NCBI RefSeq assembly: GCF_026191635.1
Contig: NZ_JAKRRW010000021.1
Span: 1 to 64,000, forward strand
Length of the DNA: 64,000 bases
Origin: Photobacterium obscurum
GTDB lineage: Bacteria > Pseudomonadota > Gammaproteobacteria > Enterobacterales > Vibrionaceae
Reading direction: 5' to 3'
The position numbers were made by a program, and so were the translations under genes. The notes under the pieces are model-generated. The model did not search any database and was not told where the DNA came from. It was given only the letters and a program-made list of their open reading frames with translations. Positions 1-8,626 of the stretch are shown in pieces (positions within the stretch are counted from its first letter, which is position 1; every line of letters begins with the position of its first letter).

Positions 1-17
1 AAACTTCTGTCCAATGA

Positions 18-44
18 CGTGTCAGCTCTGTATCGGCTGACACG
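18..44. repeat. Perfect inverted repeat
   Basis: Nine-base arms CGTGTCAGC and GCTGACACG flank a nine-base spacer. No gene is called in bases 1-192. A T-run starts about 14 bases after the right arm, too far for a clean terminator, so this may be an operator or a transcript-end structure for a gene left of the window. Confidence 0.5.
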
Positions 45-192
45 AATCTGCCTCAAAGTTTTTTACGAATTATTAAAGTATTAGCTGAACTAAGCGTCAT
101 TTGGGCTATTTTTTCTAATACCTATTTAGTGTCTATGAACTCGATAACTATTCAGTTTTACTTCTCGGCTTACCTTTAACTCACAGCCTTAA

Positions 193-579
193 TCACTCAA
201 CAGTTTCAAAGTAGAACCTGTATTCACGTACACCATCTATCTGGACACCTTTTTCTCTCAACTCCAGGTACTGCTGAATCTTAACCGTTCTGAAATCCAT
301 AGCTTTCAGCGCAAGGATTATCCGTAGTTCATCCATTGAACGTGACTTAGCAGCAGAACTGCAAGTACCGCAGACAACATGAGCCTTTGCCTTAAAACCA
401 GTCTTATTAAGCCAGTTAAGTTCTTTCGGTTCTTTACGCTTACCACAGAAGTAACAGCGGTTGTCTTGTTTCAATGCTGCCTGTTCCCTTGAAGCTTTAG
501 GGCTAAGTGATTTGTTAGGTGGGGCAGTGTTGGTCTTCTTACTACCACTGAACATAGAGAACTGAACTACATTAGACAT
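193..579 (-). CDS. Small two-CxxC (zinc-finger-like) protein, unknown function
   Basis: I do not recognise this 128-residue protein. It has a basic, Ser/Lys-rich N-terminal third, then CYFC and CGTC pairs about 28 residues apart, a spacing that fits one structural zinc site as in HNH-type or zinc-ribbon folds. No His-Asn-His set is visible, so nuclease activity should not be assumed. The C-terminal half looks helical and ends in a charged segment. AAGAG lies a suitable distance upstream of the ATG, which supports the start. There is no operon partner in view. Such small CxxC proteins are often accessory or phage-derived, but no phage genes are nearby. Confidence 0.6.
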   Translation of the reverse strand: MSNVVQFSMFSGSKKTNTAPPNKSLSPKASREQAALKQDNRCYFCGKRKEPKELNWLNKTGFKAKAHVVCGTCSSAAKSRSMDELRIILALKAMDFRTVKIQQYLELREKGVQIDGVREYRFYFETVE

Positions 580-886
580 TTGGATAACTCTTACTAATCA
601 AGGTGTATTCGTTTAGTTGACAGCGTATAACTGAACATTATTGTTACGTGCCTTTGTATCCTATTTCTTGTGCATTCAATTAGTCAAATTACCACGGTAC
701 TCATTGCACAGGTTAAGTGACTTAGCCAATGTGATCGGCTCGTGCAATACTAGACACTCATCTAAGCGAGTTTGCCATACTTCGATTAATTCATGTTTTG
801 CTAAATTAGCAAAAAACCTGACTCGTTTATGTCCCAAATAGCTTTAGCCTAATAGTCATTCGCCGTTTGTATGCATCGGAAAGCAA
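580..886. other. Intergenic region without a supported gene
   Basis: A 66-codon plus-strand reading frame from 641 has no ribosome-binding site and no recognisable protein features, so it is not called. The region holds a 19-base palindrome at 796-814 (TTTTGCTAA, one base, TTAGCAAAA), which could be an operator or part of the divergent promoter region of the minus-strand gene at 193-579. Confidence 0.4.
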
Positions 887-919
887 AAAAAGAGCCTCCT
901 GTTCAAGGAGGCTCTTTTT
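887..919 (-). terminator. Rho-independent terminator after ynjE
   Basis: A 13-bp stem pairs AAAAAGAGCCTCC with GGAGGCTCTTTTT around a seven-base loop. Read on the minus strand it sits 15 bases past the ynjE stop and ends in a U-run. The A/T arms would let it work in both directions. Confidence 0.85.
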
Positions 920-933
920 CATAGAAAGGGTTA

Positions 934-2214
934 TTACTGTGTAGGTTCACCAGTCGAACTCGGGTTAGCGGGATCGCCGCTCCATTCAAACCAGCCGCCG
1001 TCAAAGACGCTGATATTCTTCCAGCCCATCACATAGGCATAGAAAAAGGTCTCTGAAGCACGCCAGCCTGTTCCGCAGTAGAACGAAACATTCTGGGTTT
1101 GGTTGATCCCCCAGTCTTGCCAGAAGGATTCGATAATATCGGCGCTGATCATGGTGTCATCCGGGTTACGGAAGTCCTCAAGATGATAGGCATCAGAACC
1201 GGCATGTCCCCACTTGGAGCCGGTAATACGCCCTTTGGGCTTGATGTATTTATAGCCGCTGGTGTTACCGATATATTCTTCCCAGCTGCGGATACTGACC
1301 AGTGACTGGTGCTCGGGATCGTCGAGTATTTCCCTGGCTTCCGGTACATCAATGATCAGTTCAGGCCGTGATGGGATAGGGCGGCCGAAATCGACACTGT
1401 TGGCTTTGTTCAGCATGGGTTCGGAGGCATAGCCGGCATTAACCCAAGACTTCCAGCCGCCGTTTAGCAGGCGAACATCATCGACGCCGGCGTACATCAA
1501 GATACTGGCGGCACGAGCGGCGGCAGTGTTGTCACGGCCATAGAGAACGACCGTGGTATCGAAGCGGATCCCTAAATCTTTGATGGTTTCGGCTAGCTTC
1601 TTGTCATCGACTCGGTTCCACCAAGGCTCCGACTCGATATTGTTGGTGTTGAGGTAAAGGGCCGTCGGAATATGTGAAGCCAGGTATTTGGTTGGTGGCC
1701 CCCATGCAACTTCGACGATTTTAAATCCTTTCTCTGGCGCATAGAGCGCCTGTTCGCCGGAGATGGCTTGTTTTAGCCATTGTGGTGAAACCAAATGCTG
1801 AAAGTTTTCTAACCGCTCAAGCTGGCCAGAATATTCGCTGATAGGCTGGGTTATAATTGAGAGGTTAGCTACGCCCAGCTTATTGAGCTGCTCACTCAGG
1901 GCTGTGGCTTTGTCTGAGTCGCAATAGAGATAAGTCGGCTTGGTGAACTCGACGCCACTTTGTTGCAACAGTTGTTCTAGGTGCGGTGGGCGCAGGGTGC
2001 TGAGCCAATCAGAATCAAAATTGATTGCATCAGGGAAGTGGCCGCCTCGGGCTTGCGAAGCTTCTGGCCAACCGTTGTAGTAGTTGCTGGAACGACAATC
2101 GATAACCTGAATATCCGAATCGGGGAGTTTGGCGAGGTCATCAAAAGTGGTTGCCATAAGCTGAGAGCTGAAAAGGGTAATGCAAGGGAACAGTAGCTGT
2201 CTGGCAGTGAACAT
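934..2214 (-). CDS. ynjE: YnjE-type three-rhodanese sulfurtransferase, exported
   Basis: A 426-residue protein with an N-terminal signal-like stretch (about residues 1-21) followed by three rhodanese-like modules, matching E. coli YnjE (435 residues) in size and plan. The last module carries the active-site loop FYCGTGWRAS with Cys380, and the sequence ends with a typical GGW-FEW rhodanese tail. YnjE-type enzymes move sulfane sulfur from thiosulfate or persulfide donors, and E. coli YnjE has been linked to sulfur transfer for molybdopterin synthesis. That would fit a window full of molybdenum hydroxylases, although the signal peptide points to the periplasm and the gene lies about 6 kb from the purine genes. 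It has its own terminator, and rhlE upstream is closed by another, so it is probably monocistronic. Confidence 0.85.
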   Translation of the reverse strand: MFTARQLLFPCITLFSSQLMATTFDDLAKLPDSDIQVIDCRSSNYYNGWPEASQARGGHFPDAINFDSDWLSTLRPPHLEQLLQQSGVEFTKPTYLYCDSDKATALSEQLNKLGVANLSIITQPISEYSGQLERLENFQHLVSPQWLKQAISGEQALYAPEKGFKIVEVAWGPPTKYLASHIPTALYLNTNNIESEPWWNRVDDKKLAETIKDLGIRFDTTVVLYGRDNTAAARAASILMYAGVDDVRLLNGGWKSWVNAGYASEPMLNKANSVDFGRPIPSRPELIIDVPEAREILDDPEHQSLVSIRSWEEYIGNTSGYKYIKPKGRITGSKWGHAGSDAYHLEDFRNPDDTMISADIIESFWQDWGINQTQNVSFYCGTGWRASETFFYAYVMGWKNISVFDGGWFEWSGDPANPSSTGEPTQ

Positions 2215-2228
2215 ATTAGTAACCCGAT

Positions 2229-2262
2229 AAAAAAAGAGGCTGACATTATATAATGTCAGCCT
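2229..2262 (-). terminator. Rho-independent terminator after rhlE
   Basis: A perfect 12-bp stem (AGGCTGACATTA / TAATGTCAGCCT) is followed on the minus strand by a U-run (A-run at 2229-2235). It separates rhlE from ynjE. Confidence 0.85.
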
Positions 2263-2289
2263 GCTAAGTTATTGATATACGATCACAAC

Positions 2290-3747
2290 TTAGGCGGTTG
2301 TTCGCGGTTTTCTGTTCCTGCTTGCAGAGCCAGATGGTTTGGCATTTTGCGGCTTCTTAGCTTGTGGTTTTCTGCCTTGTGGCTTGGCGTCGCTATTCGC
2401 TCGGCGAGACTGAGGTTTCTTGTTATCAGAGCTCTTATTGGAACCAGACTTGTTGGCGCCTGATTTATTACCGCTTGGCTTTTTCGCCGTTGTGCGGTGG
2501 CCGCTGGCACTGTCGCCCGAACGCTGCCCGTCTTTGTGCTCAACCTTTGGCTTCTTCGGCTTCTTAGGTTTTTTGGCCTTTAGCGGTTTCAGTGGTAGTG
2601 ATTCCGGTAGCTTGTTTACCGGCACGAAGCCAAATACGTCTTCACGAGGCAAGATTTGCTGTGTTAAGCGTTCAATCGCAGTCAACTCTTTGAATTCATC
2701 GCCGCTGACCAGTGAAATAGCCTGGCCTTCTGCACCTGCACGGCCGGTACGGCCAATACGGTGAACATAATCTTCAGCAACATTGGGTAGGTCGAAGTTG
2801 ACCACCTGCGGTAACTGGTCGATATCGATACCGCGGGCAGCGATGTCGGTTGCAACCAGAATACGCACTTCGCCGCTCTTGAAGTTAGCCAGTGCTTTGG
2901 TTCGCGCACCTTGGCTCTTGTTACCGTGAATGGCTGCGGCTTTAATGTTGCGATCTTCAAGATAAGCCGTCAGCTTATTCGCGCCATGCTTAGTTTTGGT
3001 GAAGACCAATGCCTGCTTCCATTTATTGTCCTGGATTAGCTTGGTCAGCACAGCCGGTTTTTTCTTCTTATCAACCGGGTGGACCCACTGCTTGACTGTT
3101 TTTGCCGTGGTATTACGCGGGCTTACAGAAATTTCAACCGGGTCATTCACCAGACCTTTTGCCAGCTCGCGAATTTCATCAGAGAAGGTCGCTGAGAATA
3201 ACAGGTTTTGGCGGTTTTTCGGTAATACTGCCAAAATCTTACGAATATCGCGGATAAAGCCCATATCCAGCATGCGGTCGGCTTCATCAAGCACCAGCAC
3301 TTCAAGCTGGTTAAAGCGAATCGCCTTCTGGTTGTATAGGTCTAACAGACGACCCGGGGTTGCAACCAGTACATCGGCGCCCTGACGCATGCGCATCATC
3401 TGAGGGTTAATTTTTACACCGCCAAATACGACTGCTGAGCTCAGCGGTAATTTTTTGGAGTAGGTAGCGACATTTTCGCCAACTTGAGCCGCCAATTCAC
3501 GGGTTGGGGTAAGGACCAGCGCACGAACCTGATTGGAGCGTACTTTTGACCCTTTAGACAAACGCTCTAGGATTGGCAGAGTGAAACCTGCGGTTTTGCC
3601 TGTACCTGTTTGTGCTGCAGCCATTACATCCTTGCCTTCTAGCACAGCAGGAATTGCTTGGGCTTGAATTGGCGAAGGTGTTTCATAGCCTTGATTAGCG
3701 ACAGCTTCAAGGATTGGGGTACATAAGCCCAGAGAGGCAAAACTCAT
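2290..3747 (-). CDS. rhlE: DEAD-box ATP-dependent RNA helicase RhlE
   Basis: A 485-residue DEAD-box helicase. The N-terminus MSFASLGLCTPILEAV and Q-motif are RhlE-like. Walker A is AQTGTGKT, motif II is VLDEADRMLDMGF, motif III is SAT, and motif VI is HRIGRTGRAG, all intact. After about residue 385 the chain becomes a low-complexity basic tail with KPK and NKSG/NKSS repeats, typical of the RNA-tethering tails of this family. It should unwind short RNA duplexes in ribosome assembly or RNA decay, in the cytoplasm. The gene is single, with a 235-base upstream gap and its own terminator. The upstream gap shows no clear promoter that I could assign. Confidence 0.93.
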   Translation of the reverse strand: MSFASLGLCTPILEAVANQGYETPSPIQAQAIPAVLEGKDVMAAAQTGTGKTAGFTLPILERLSKGSKVRSNQVRALVLTPTRELAAQVGENVATYSKKLPLSSAVVFGGVKINPQMMRMRQGADVLVATPGRLLDLYNQKAIRFNQLEVLVLDEADRMLDMGFIRDIRKILAVLPKNRQNLLFSATFSDEIRELAKGLVNDPVEISVSPRNTTAKTVKQWVHPVDKKKKPAVLTKLIQDNKWKQALVFTKTKHGANKLTAYLEDRNIKAAAIHGNKSQGARTKALANFKSGEVRILVATDIAARGIDIDQLPQVVNFDLPNVAEDYVHRIGRTGRAGAEGQAISLVSGDEFKELTAIERLTQQILPREDVFGFVPVNKLPESLPLKPLKAKKPKKPKKPKVEHKDGQRSGDSASGHRTTAKKPSGNKSGANKSGSNKSSDNKKPQSRRANSDAKPQGRKPQAKKPQNAKPSGSASRNRKPRTTA

Positions 3748-3982
3748 ATGATAGTCTCAGTCAAAATTATATAAGTACCAATAGGGAGCCGAATTTTGTT
3801 AACCCCAAATGTAACCGGGGGGACTCGGAGACTCATCGCAATTGGTATAACGTGAGCTGCCTCACAGAGGCAGGAAGCCGGCTAGCTTACAGCAGCTTAG
3901 GGTAAAGTGCTAATAATTTGGACTGTTGAGCCCCTGAGAAAGTGATAAATCATCTTGCCTAGGGGCATATTCTAGGGCAATT

Positions 3983-4828
3983 TTATGAATCAGTTATCGT
4001 AATCAGGTTTTCAAAACGCTCATTGCCTTGTAGTGACTCGAAGTCTTGTTCCTCGCTGGCCAGCTCACGTAAAGAGGCACTACCGAGAATCGCTTGCTCC
4101 AAATCTGAAATTGCCTGCTCTTCGGCGCCAAGGCAGGCGTAGGCACAGGCACGTTGATAAAGCGCATGGGCATTGGTGTTATCAACTTCCAGTACTCGGT
4201 TACAGATACTCAGTGCCCAGTGGAACTCACGGATTTCCATCGCGGCATCGGCTTTATGGGTTAGCGCCTCAAGATCACCGGGACGAATTTTCAAAATCTC
4301 GTCATAGACTTCAATTTTTTGTTCAGGTGTTTGCGAGCTTTGCGATCTTAACCAGAGGTTGTGGACCTCATTGATGATCTCAATCTCTTTGTTGTTTTGG
4401 GCAATGATCCGCGTCTTACGCTTTAGGTCACGCTCAAGCAGCTGGAACTTCTTTTCATATTGCTGGGCGATATCCCGTAGCTGCTGGTCTGCCATTTTCT
4501 TGGTATTTTCTTTGATCTCTTTTAATGACTGCCAGCCAACCAAAGCGAAAAGGGAGGCAGCACCGGCAATGAGGTAGAAAAAGTAGGTCACGGTGACATT
4601 GGCATAGTTCATCGACTTATCAGCGACGCTTAGTTCACGGTCGGTGATCTCGATAGTGAGTTTACGCTCAAGATCTTGTTGGTCTTTACGTATCGATTTG
4701 AGTTCATCAAGGACATAGCGCTCCATCAGTGGCTTGTCGTAAATACTTTCTTCAGAGTACTTTTCCTGCCCCCATGCAGGGAGCGATAGTGAAGCCACGA
4801 CGAGAACAGATAACAGCCATTGGTACAT
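3983..4828 (-). CDS. Exported, membrane-anchored TPR protein
   Basis: I start this 281-residue protein at the ATG at 4828. A GAAAGG ribosome-binding site precedes it and the protein then opens with a clean signal peptide (MYQWLLSVLVVASLSLPAWG). A TTG ten codons upstream is less likely. Next come a charged helical segment, one membrane helix (about residues 84-102), a long coiled coil rich in Lys/Glu, and C-terminal TPR-like helices (LEALTHKADAAME..., AHALYQRACAYACLG). This suggests a periplasm- or membrane-linked scaffold that contacts other proteins through TPRs. No enzymatic motif is visible and neighbours give no hint of the partner. Confidence 0.75.
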   Translation of the reverse strand: MYQWLLSVLVVASLSLPAWGQEKYSEESIYDKPLMERYVLDELKSIRKDQQDLERKLTIEITDRELSVADKSMNYANVTVTYFFYLIAGAASLFALVGWQSLKEIKENTKKMADQQLRDIAQQYEKKFQLLERDLKRKTRIIAQNNKEIEIINEVHNLWLRSQSSQTPEQKIEVYDEILKIRPGDLEALTHKADAAMEIREFHWALSICNRVLEVDNTNAHALYQRACAYACLGAEEQAISDLEQAILGSASLRELASEEQDFESLQGNERFENLITITDS

Positions 4829-5000
4829 ATCTAAGCCTTTCAATATTGAGTAGAGCAATAGTTAACTATACCTAATAAGCTCAGCAGATAAAGTGGTGTG
4901 GTAGAGTGATTTGACGATAGTTGTTTGAATATTAGCTAAGAATTGCCACCGTTGGATGGTACAACCGGTGGCAATTTGGCAAGAGTGAGGGAAAGGAGAG

Positions 5001-5174
5001 CTAATGCTGGCAACATCCCACGATATCCAAACCGCCTGACTGCTGGATTGCAGCTAGCATAGCCTGTCGTTTTGCTTCTTGTGCTAATGCTTCCTCTGAA
5101 GGCGCTGGTACCTCGTAGGCGGTTTCGCTTTCAGGTAGGTTTGAATATGCATGGACCTTATTGAATGTAAGCAT
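5001..5174 (-). CDS. Small acidic protein ending in a Cys-Cys motif, unknown
   Basis: The preferred start at 5174 has GAGGG upstream and gives 57 residues; a 72-residue version from 5219 is possible. The middle is Glu/Ala-rich and helical (SEEALAQEAKRQAMLAAIQQ), and the end is GGLDIVGCCQH. The tail could bind metal or form a disulfide, but I recognise no family. The gene is alone between the TPR gene and a NUDIX gene on the same strand. It could be a regulatory small protein; nothing here proves expression. Confidence 0.5.
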   Translation of the reverse strand: MLTFNKVHAYSNLPESETAYEVPAPSEEALAQEAKRQAMLAAIQQSGGLDIVGCCQH

Positions 5175-5325
5175 GAAGTTATACCCTCGATCTAAATACA
5201 ATTGATTGAATAACAACATCCTGTCGTTTGCTGCTTAAAAAAGCATCATCCTTGTTTTTATTTGTTAGGGATGAGTAAAAAAGGCGTAGATCACATAAGT
5301 ACCGGCAAAGTAGGCGTAGATGGTA

Positions 5326-5817
5326 TTACTTTGCAAGATAAAGTGCGAGTGCTTGCCTGGCGGAAGTGAAGGCAAGTTTTTCTGGCTCTAGCTCAGCAAT
5401 GTTAACCCATTGCACGGCTTCAACATCGTCACCTGCGCTGAAAACCGGTTTTTGTTCCAGTTCGATAACAAAAAAGGCATCACAGGTTTTATAGGTTATA
5501 TTTTTATATTGATAGGTATTTGGGTAAGAGCCGAAATACAGAGCCTTATTTGTCTGAAACTTCAATTCTTCTTCTAATTCACGAAAGAGCGCTTGCTCGA
5601 GTGATTCATCGTGGTCAACAAAACCGCCGGGAAAGTCCCACATACCTTTGCCGGGCTCGCGGCCCCGGATCGCAACCAGTATGTCGTCCTGGTATTTTAT
5701 GATGGCTAGGACGGCTGAGGCACTATTGTGAAAATAGGTAAAATCGCACTGGCGGCATTGGAACGATTTTTCTGTTGAGGCGCTGAAGGTTTGCTGGCCA
5801 CAAGACGGACAATACAT
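5326..5817 (-). CDS. NUDIX hydrolase with N-terminal zinc ribbon
   Basis: A 163-residue protein. Residues 1-24 hold CPSC and CRQC pairs, a zinc ribbon seen in NudC-like and ADP-ribose-type NUDIX proteins. The NUDIX box runs through GGFVDHDESLEQALFRELEE; the G-x5-E, RE and EE residues that bind metal are present, while the usual final Gly of the box is replaced by Lys. The family hydrolyses nucleoside diphosphates linked to another group. The substrate cannot be read from the sequence. The gene is divergent from the S4 protein gene across about 150 bases, so they may share a promoter region. Confidence 0.85.
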   Translation of the reverse strand: MYCPSCGQQTFSASTEKSFQCRQCDFTYFHNSASAVLAIIKYQDDILVAIRGREPGKGMWDFPGGFVDHDESLEQALFRELEEELKFQTNKALYFGSYPNTYQYKNITYKTCDAFFVIELEQKPVFSAGDDVEAVQWVNIAELEPEKLAFTSARQALALYLAK

Positions 5818-5967
5818 GATGGTTGGTTTACTCGGCGATGGATTAACGGGTTTTCTGTCACGAGGGATCTCGGCAACGAGGATATCCTAGCCCGTTTGGG
5901 ATTGCCAGTTATACCAAGTTGTAGAATAGGGTAAGATACGAGAAATTGTCTGTATCTGGTTAAGAAC

Positions 5968-6369
5968 ATGTCTGAAGAAGAATATGAAGTAGAAGCGATT
6001 GGCGTTGAGGTATCAAGTCAACCGATTGAGCTCTATAAGGTGTTGAAAATTGCCAACGCAGTCGGTGGTGGTGGCGAAGCTAAATTTGTTATTTCGGAAG
6101 GTTACGTTGCCGTCAACGGTGAACTGGAACAGCGTAAGCGCCGCAAGATGTACGATGGCGATGTGATTGAATTCAATAGCGAGTATTATGTCGTTCTTTG
6201 CGATAAGCCTGTTGATGAAACCCCAGAGGTCATTGAACCTAAGCCTGCAAAGAAAACTGAGAAAAAGTCAAAACCGGCGAACAAGAAGTCTGCAGGCAAA
6301 GCGAAGAAAAAAGATCAAAATTCCGGCCCTGCCGACCAGGCAACTGGCCGTAAGCCAATTAGCTTTTAA
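5968..6369 (+). CDS. S4-domain RNA-binding protein (YbcJ-like core with basic tail)
   Basis: This 133-residue protein has an S4 fold in its first 80 residues (LYKVLKIANAVGGGGEAKFVISEGYVAVNG, split here by family convention), the region that resembles E. coli YbcJ (about 70 residues). A Lys/Pro/Ala-rich tail follows (KPAKKTEKKSKPANKK...), probably disordered and RNA-binding. The expected role is binding structured RNA, possibly rRNA, in the cytoplasm. A strong terminator follows at 6404. The family assignment is good; the tail has no assigned function. Confidence 0.8.
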   Translation: MSEEEYEVEAIGVEVSSQPIELYKVLKIANAVGGGGEAKFVISEGYVAVNGELEQRKRRKMYDGDVIEFNSEYYVVLCDKPVDETPEVIEPKPAKKTEKKSKPANKKSAGKAKKKDQNSGPADQATGRKPISF

Positions 6370-6403
6370 GTCGACGAGCTATTTAGGCTGCTACTTATGT
6401 CAG

Positions 6404-6436
6404 AACGGCCAAGGATGATTATCCTTGGCCGTTTTG
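6404..6436 (+). terminator. Rho-independent terminator after the S4 protein gene
   Basis: A 13-bp stem (AACGGCCAAGGAT / ATCCTTGGCCGTT) with a four-base loop is followed by a short T-run. It lies between two convergent genes. Confidence 0.8.
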
Positions 6437-6462
6437 TATTTCGTTAGTTGCGGTGATGGGTG

Positions 6463-8217
6463 TTAGTGATTGTGAACACTCAAACCGTATTTTTTGATCT
6501 TGCGGTATAAAGTGGCAATCCCGATACCGAGCTCTTCCGCCACCAGTTTGCGGTTACTCAGGCGATTAATCGCCTCCTCGATCCGTATCTTTTCCATTTC
6601 CTCCAGACTCATCGAGCAATCATCGCTATGGATGGTTTCGGGGCTGTGCTCCGATTTAGCCTGCTCGAAATAAGGAGGGAGTAAGTCGACATCGATCAAA
6701 TCACCTTCCGGCACGACGTTGACCAAATACTCAATCAGGTTACTCAGCTCCCGTACATTCCCCGGCCAATGGTAGGCATTGAGCCGTGCCATGGCTTCTG
6801 TCGTAATGCCGGGATAGCAGACACCGATTTTACGGGTATGCATTTCGAGGAAGAATTGCACCAGTAATTCTACGTCTCCTTCTCGCTCTTTAAGCGGTGG
6901 TAGGTTTATCGGGATCACATTCAAGCGATAATATAAATCTTCGCGGAATTTGTTGGTGGCAATCATTTCGGCAAAGTTGCGGTTGGTCGCAGAGACAATA
7001 CGGATATCAACCGGGATTGCCGTACTCGAGCCAATTGGCATGACTTCGCGTTCTTCCAATACCCGCAATAGCTTGGCTTGCAGGGTCATCGACATATCGC
7101 CAATTTCATCAAGGAACAGGGTACCTTTGTTGGCCGCTTGGATCAGGCCTGTTTTCCCTTTGTTCGAAGCGCCGGTAAATGCTCCTTTAACATAACCAAA
7201 CAGTTCACTTTCCAGCAGTTGGTCGGGAATAGCGGCACAGTTAATTGCAATAAAGGGCTGGTCACTGCGGGTACTTAAATTGTGGACTGCATGGGCAATG
7301 ACTTCTTTACCTGTTCCGCTCTCTCCATTAATTAATACGCTGGATGGACTGCTGGCAATTCGAGATATTAATGTTTTTAGCTGTAGCATTTTTTTGCATT
7401 CGCCAATTACGCTGGTAAATTGCGGCTGCGGTTCATTAATAGCAAATGACTTATTAGGCTGATGGAAAGCCATTAAAAAGAGCTGGTGGCCTCGTGCGTC
7501 ATGAAATTGGCCGACAACGAGTTCTTGTCTTTCTCCGAGTGAAATAATGTGCTGCTGGTGACCTTTTAATTCGTTGTTATGCAGTGATAGTGGCTGAATA
7601 TTTACTTCAACACGGGACAGCTCATCATGATTTATATTGAGGTTGTTCAGAGCTGGCTGGTTACCATATTTTACTCGACTATTTCCGTCGAGCACTAATA
7701 CGCCCTGATCCATATTTTCGATGAGGCTTGTGAATACCTCGTCAAGCCCGTCACCTTGCTCAGAGCTTGACTGTACCTTGGAAACAACAATCTGAGAAAT
7801 GTGCTGTATATAGTCAGAAAATAGCTGAACATTTTCTTTAATTCTTTCTCGAGACTCGGGGGTAAATGCCACCAGGCTGATCACCCCGATACAGCGGTCA
7901 TCGATCATTATCGGTACGCCGAGGAAGGCGGTTTCACGACAGGTTCCTTTATTGGTACAGCCATCGCATAATGGATCGGTACGTGACTTGACGACAACCT
8001 TTTCCTGATGTGTTTCAAGGATGTAGCGAAAAATTCTTGAGCTGGTGTTGAGTTTTTTTCCAAAGAATTTGCTATAGGGCCCTGTGCCAGCGATACGGAC
8101 GAGATCTGCATCGACGACTTCGGCATCTAGCTGAAGTACGGCAGATAGCATTTGTGTAAAGCGCAGTATGGTTGGCTGCAGCTGCATGAGTTCGGATTGC
8201 TGGGGGTTTTTCAACAT
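6463..8217 (-). CDS. ygeV: Sigma54-dependent activator of the purine locus (YgeV/UacR type)
   Basis: A 584-residue enhancer-binding protein. Residues 1-150 form a sensor region with a Cys84-x2-Cys87-x5-Cys93 cluster; residues 150-265 look PAS-like. The AAA+ domain has Walker A GESGTGKE (298-305), the sigma54-contact loop GAFTGA (345-350) and Walker B TLFLDEI (366-372). A Fis-type helix-turn-helix closes the protein (about 545-576). Its place divergent from ygeW matches E. coli ygeV, reported to control anaerobic urate-degradation genes. The repeated TATCA-N3-TGATA palindromes in this window are its likely sites. The three Cys could bind iron or zinc and sense redox state, an inference. The start is the first ATG; an in-frame Met11 is possible. 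Confidence 0.88.
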   Translation of the reverse strand: MLKNPQQSELMQLQPTILRFTQMLSAVLQLDAEVVDADLVRIAGTGPYSKFFGKKLNTSSRIFRYILETHQEKVVVKSRTDPLCDGCTNKGTCRETAFLGVPIMIDDRCIGVISLVAFTPESRERIKENVQLFSDYIQHISQIVVSKVQSSSEQGDGLDEVFTSLIENMDQGVLVLDGNSRVKYGNQPALNNLNINHDELSRVEVNIQPLSLHNNELKGHQQHIISLGERQELVVGQFHDARGHQLFLMAFHQPNKSFAINEPQPQFTSVIGECKKMLQLKTLISRIASSPSSVLINGESGTGKEVIAHAVHNLSTRSDQPFIAINCAAIPDQLLESELFGYVKGAFTGASNKGKTGLIQAANKGTLFLDEIGDMSMTLQAKLLRVLEEREVMPIGSSTAIPVDIRIVSATNRNFAEMIATNKFREDLYYRLNVIPINLPPLKEREGDVELLVQFFLEMHTRKIGVCYPGITTEAMARLNAYHWPGNVRELSNLIEYLVNVVPEGDLIDVDLLPPYFEQAKSEHSPETIHSDDCSMSLEEMEKIRIEEAINRLSNRKLVAEELGIGIATLYRKIKKYGLSVHNH

Positions 8218-8347
8218 AATTCAGGTCTATTTTGGGAAAGACTTAACAAACTTAATCAATGTTATGAGCAATCAGCTTGATATACATCAGTGTTTTATAG
8301 TGGATTCGCGCTGCGAAATAGGAATTGCTAGCGAGGTCACATCTGTA

Positions 8348-8360
8348 TATCAATATGATA
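8348..8360. promoter_or_regulatory. TATCA-N3-TGATA palindrome, candidate YgeV-binding site
   Basis: TATCA-ATA-TGATA lies in the ygeV-ygeW divergent region, about 165 bp upstream of the candidate -24 element at 8525. That is a usual distance for a sigma54 enhancer. Five more copies of the same palindrome occur in this window, all intergenic. Confidence 0.65.
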
Positions 8361-8376
8361 AAGCTCTTTTTACTTA

Positions 8377-8432
8377 CTATCATTTTGGTCGCTATCACTG
8401 ATAGTTATTGATAGCCCGCCATTGATGATAGG
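8377..8432. promoter_or_regulatory. Cluster of variant half-sites next to the ygeW enhancer
   Basis: The stretch contains CTATCATTTTGGT (8377), the perfect palindrome CTATCACTGATAG (8392-8404, spacer of one base), TTATTGATAG (8405-8414) and a TGATGATAGG-like end (to 8432). These share the TATCA/TGATA halves of the main site and may allow cooperative binding of activator dimers. Confidence 0.5.
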
Positions 8433-8524
8433 TAAAGCAGTATTGTGCGTATAATTTCGCCTTCCCTTATATATCAAGGCCTGACGCTTTATTTTGATTA
8501 TTTTTTCGAGTTTTTATTGTTGTT

Positions 8525-8538
8525 GGCATAGATATTGG
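8525..8538 (+). promoter_or_regulatory. Candidate sigma54 promoter of the ygeW operon
   Basis: TTGGCATAGATATTGG has the -24 GG and correct 10-base spacing, but the -12 element reads GG in place of the usual GC. The expected transcript start is near 8549, giving a leader of about 78 bases before ygeW. Weaker than the two promoters at 40132 and 49959. Confidence 0.5.
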
Positions 8539-8626
8539 AATAAGTAAAACCAGTTGTCTGTTATGACCCTACAGACTTTTTCCAGCCGCACACGATATAA
8601 CAATTTAATTTACTGGGAAGAATAAA

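Noticed and set aside
641..841. 66-codon plus-strand reading frame
   Set aside because: No ribosome-binding site, odd composition and no protein features; left as intergenic.
8218..8626. Known purine riboswitch in the ygeW leader
   Set aside because: No conserved purine-riboswitch core could be picked out by eye; the region is explained better by activator sites and a promoter.
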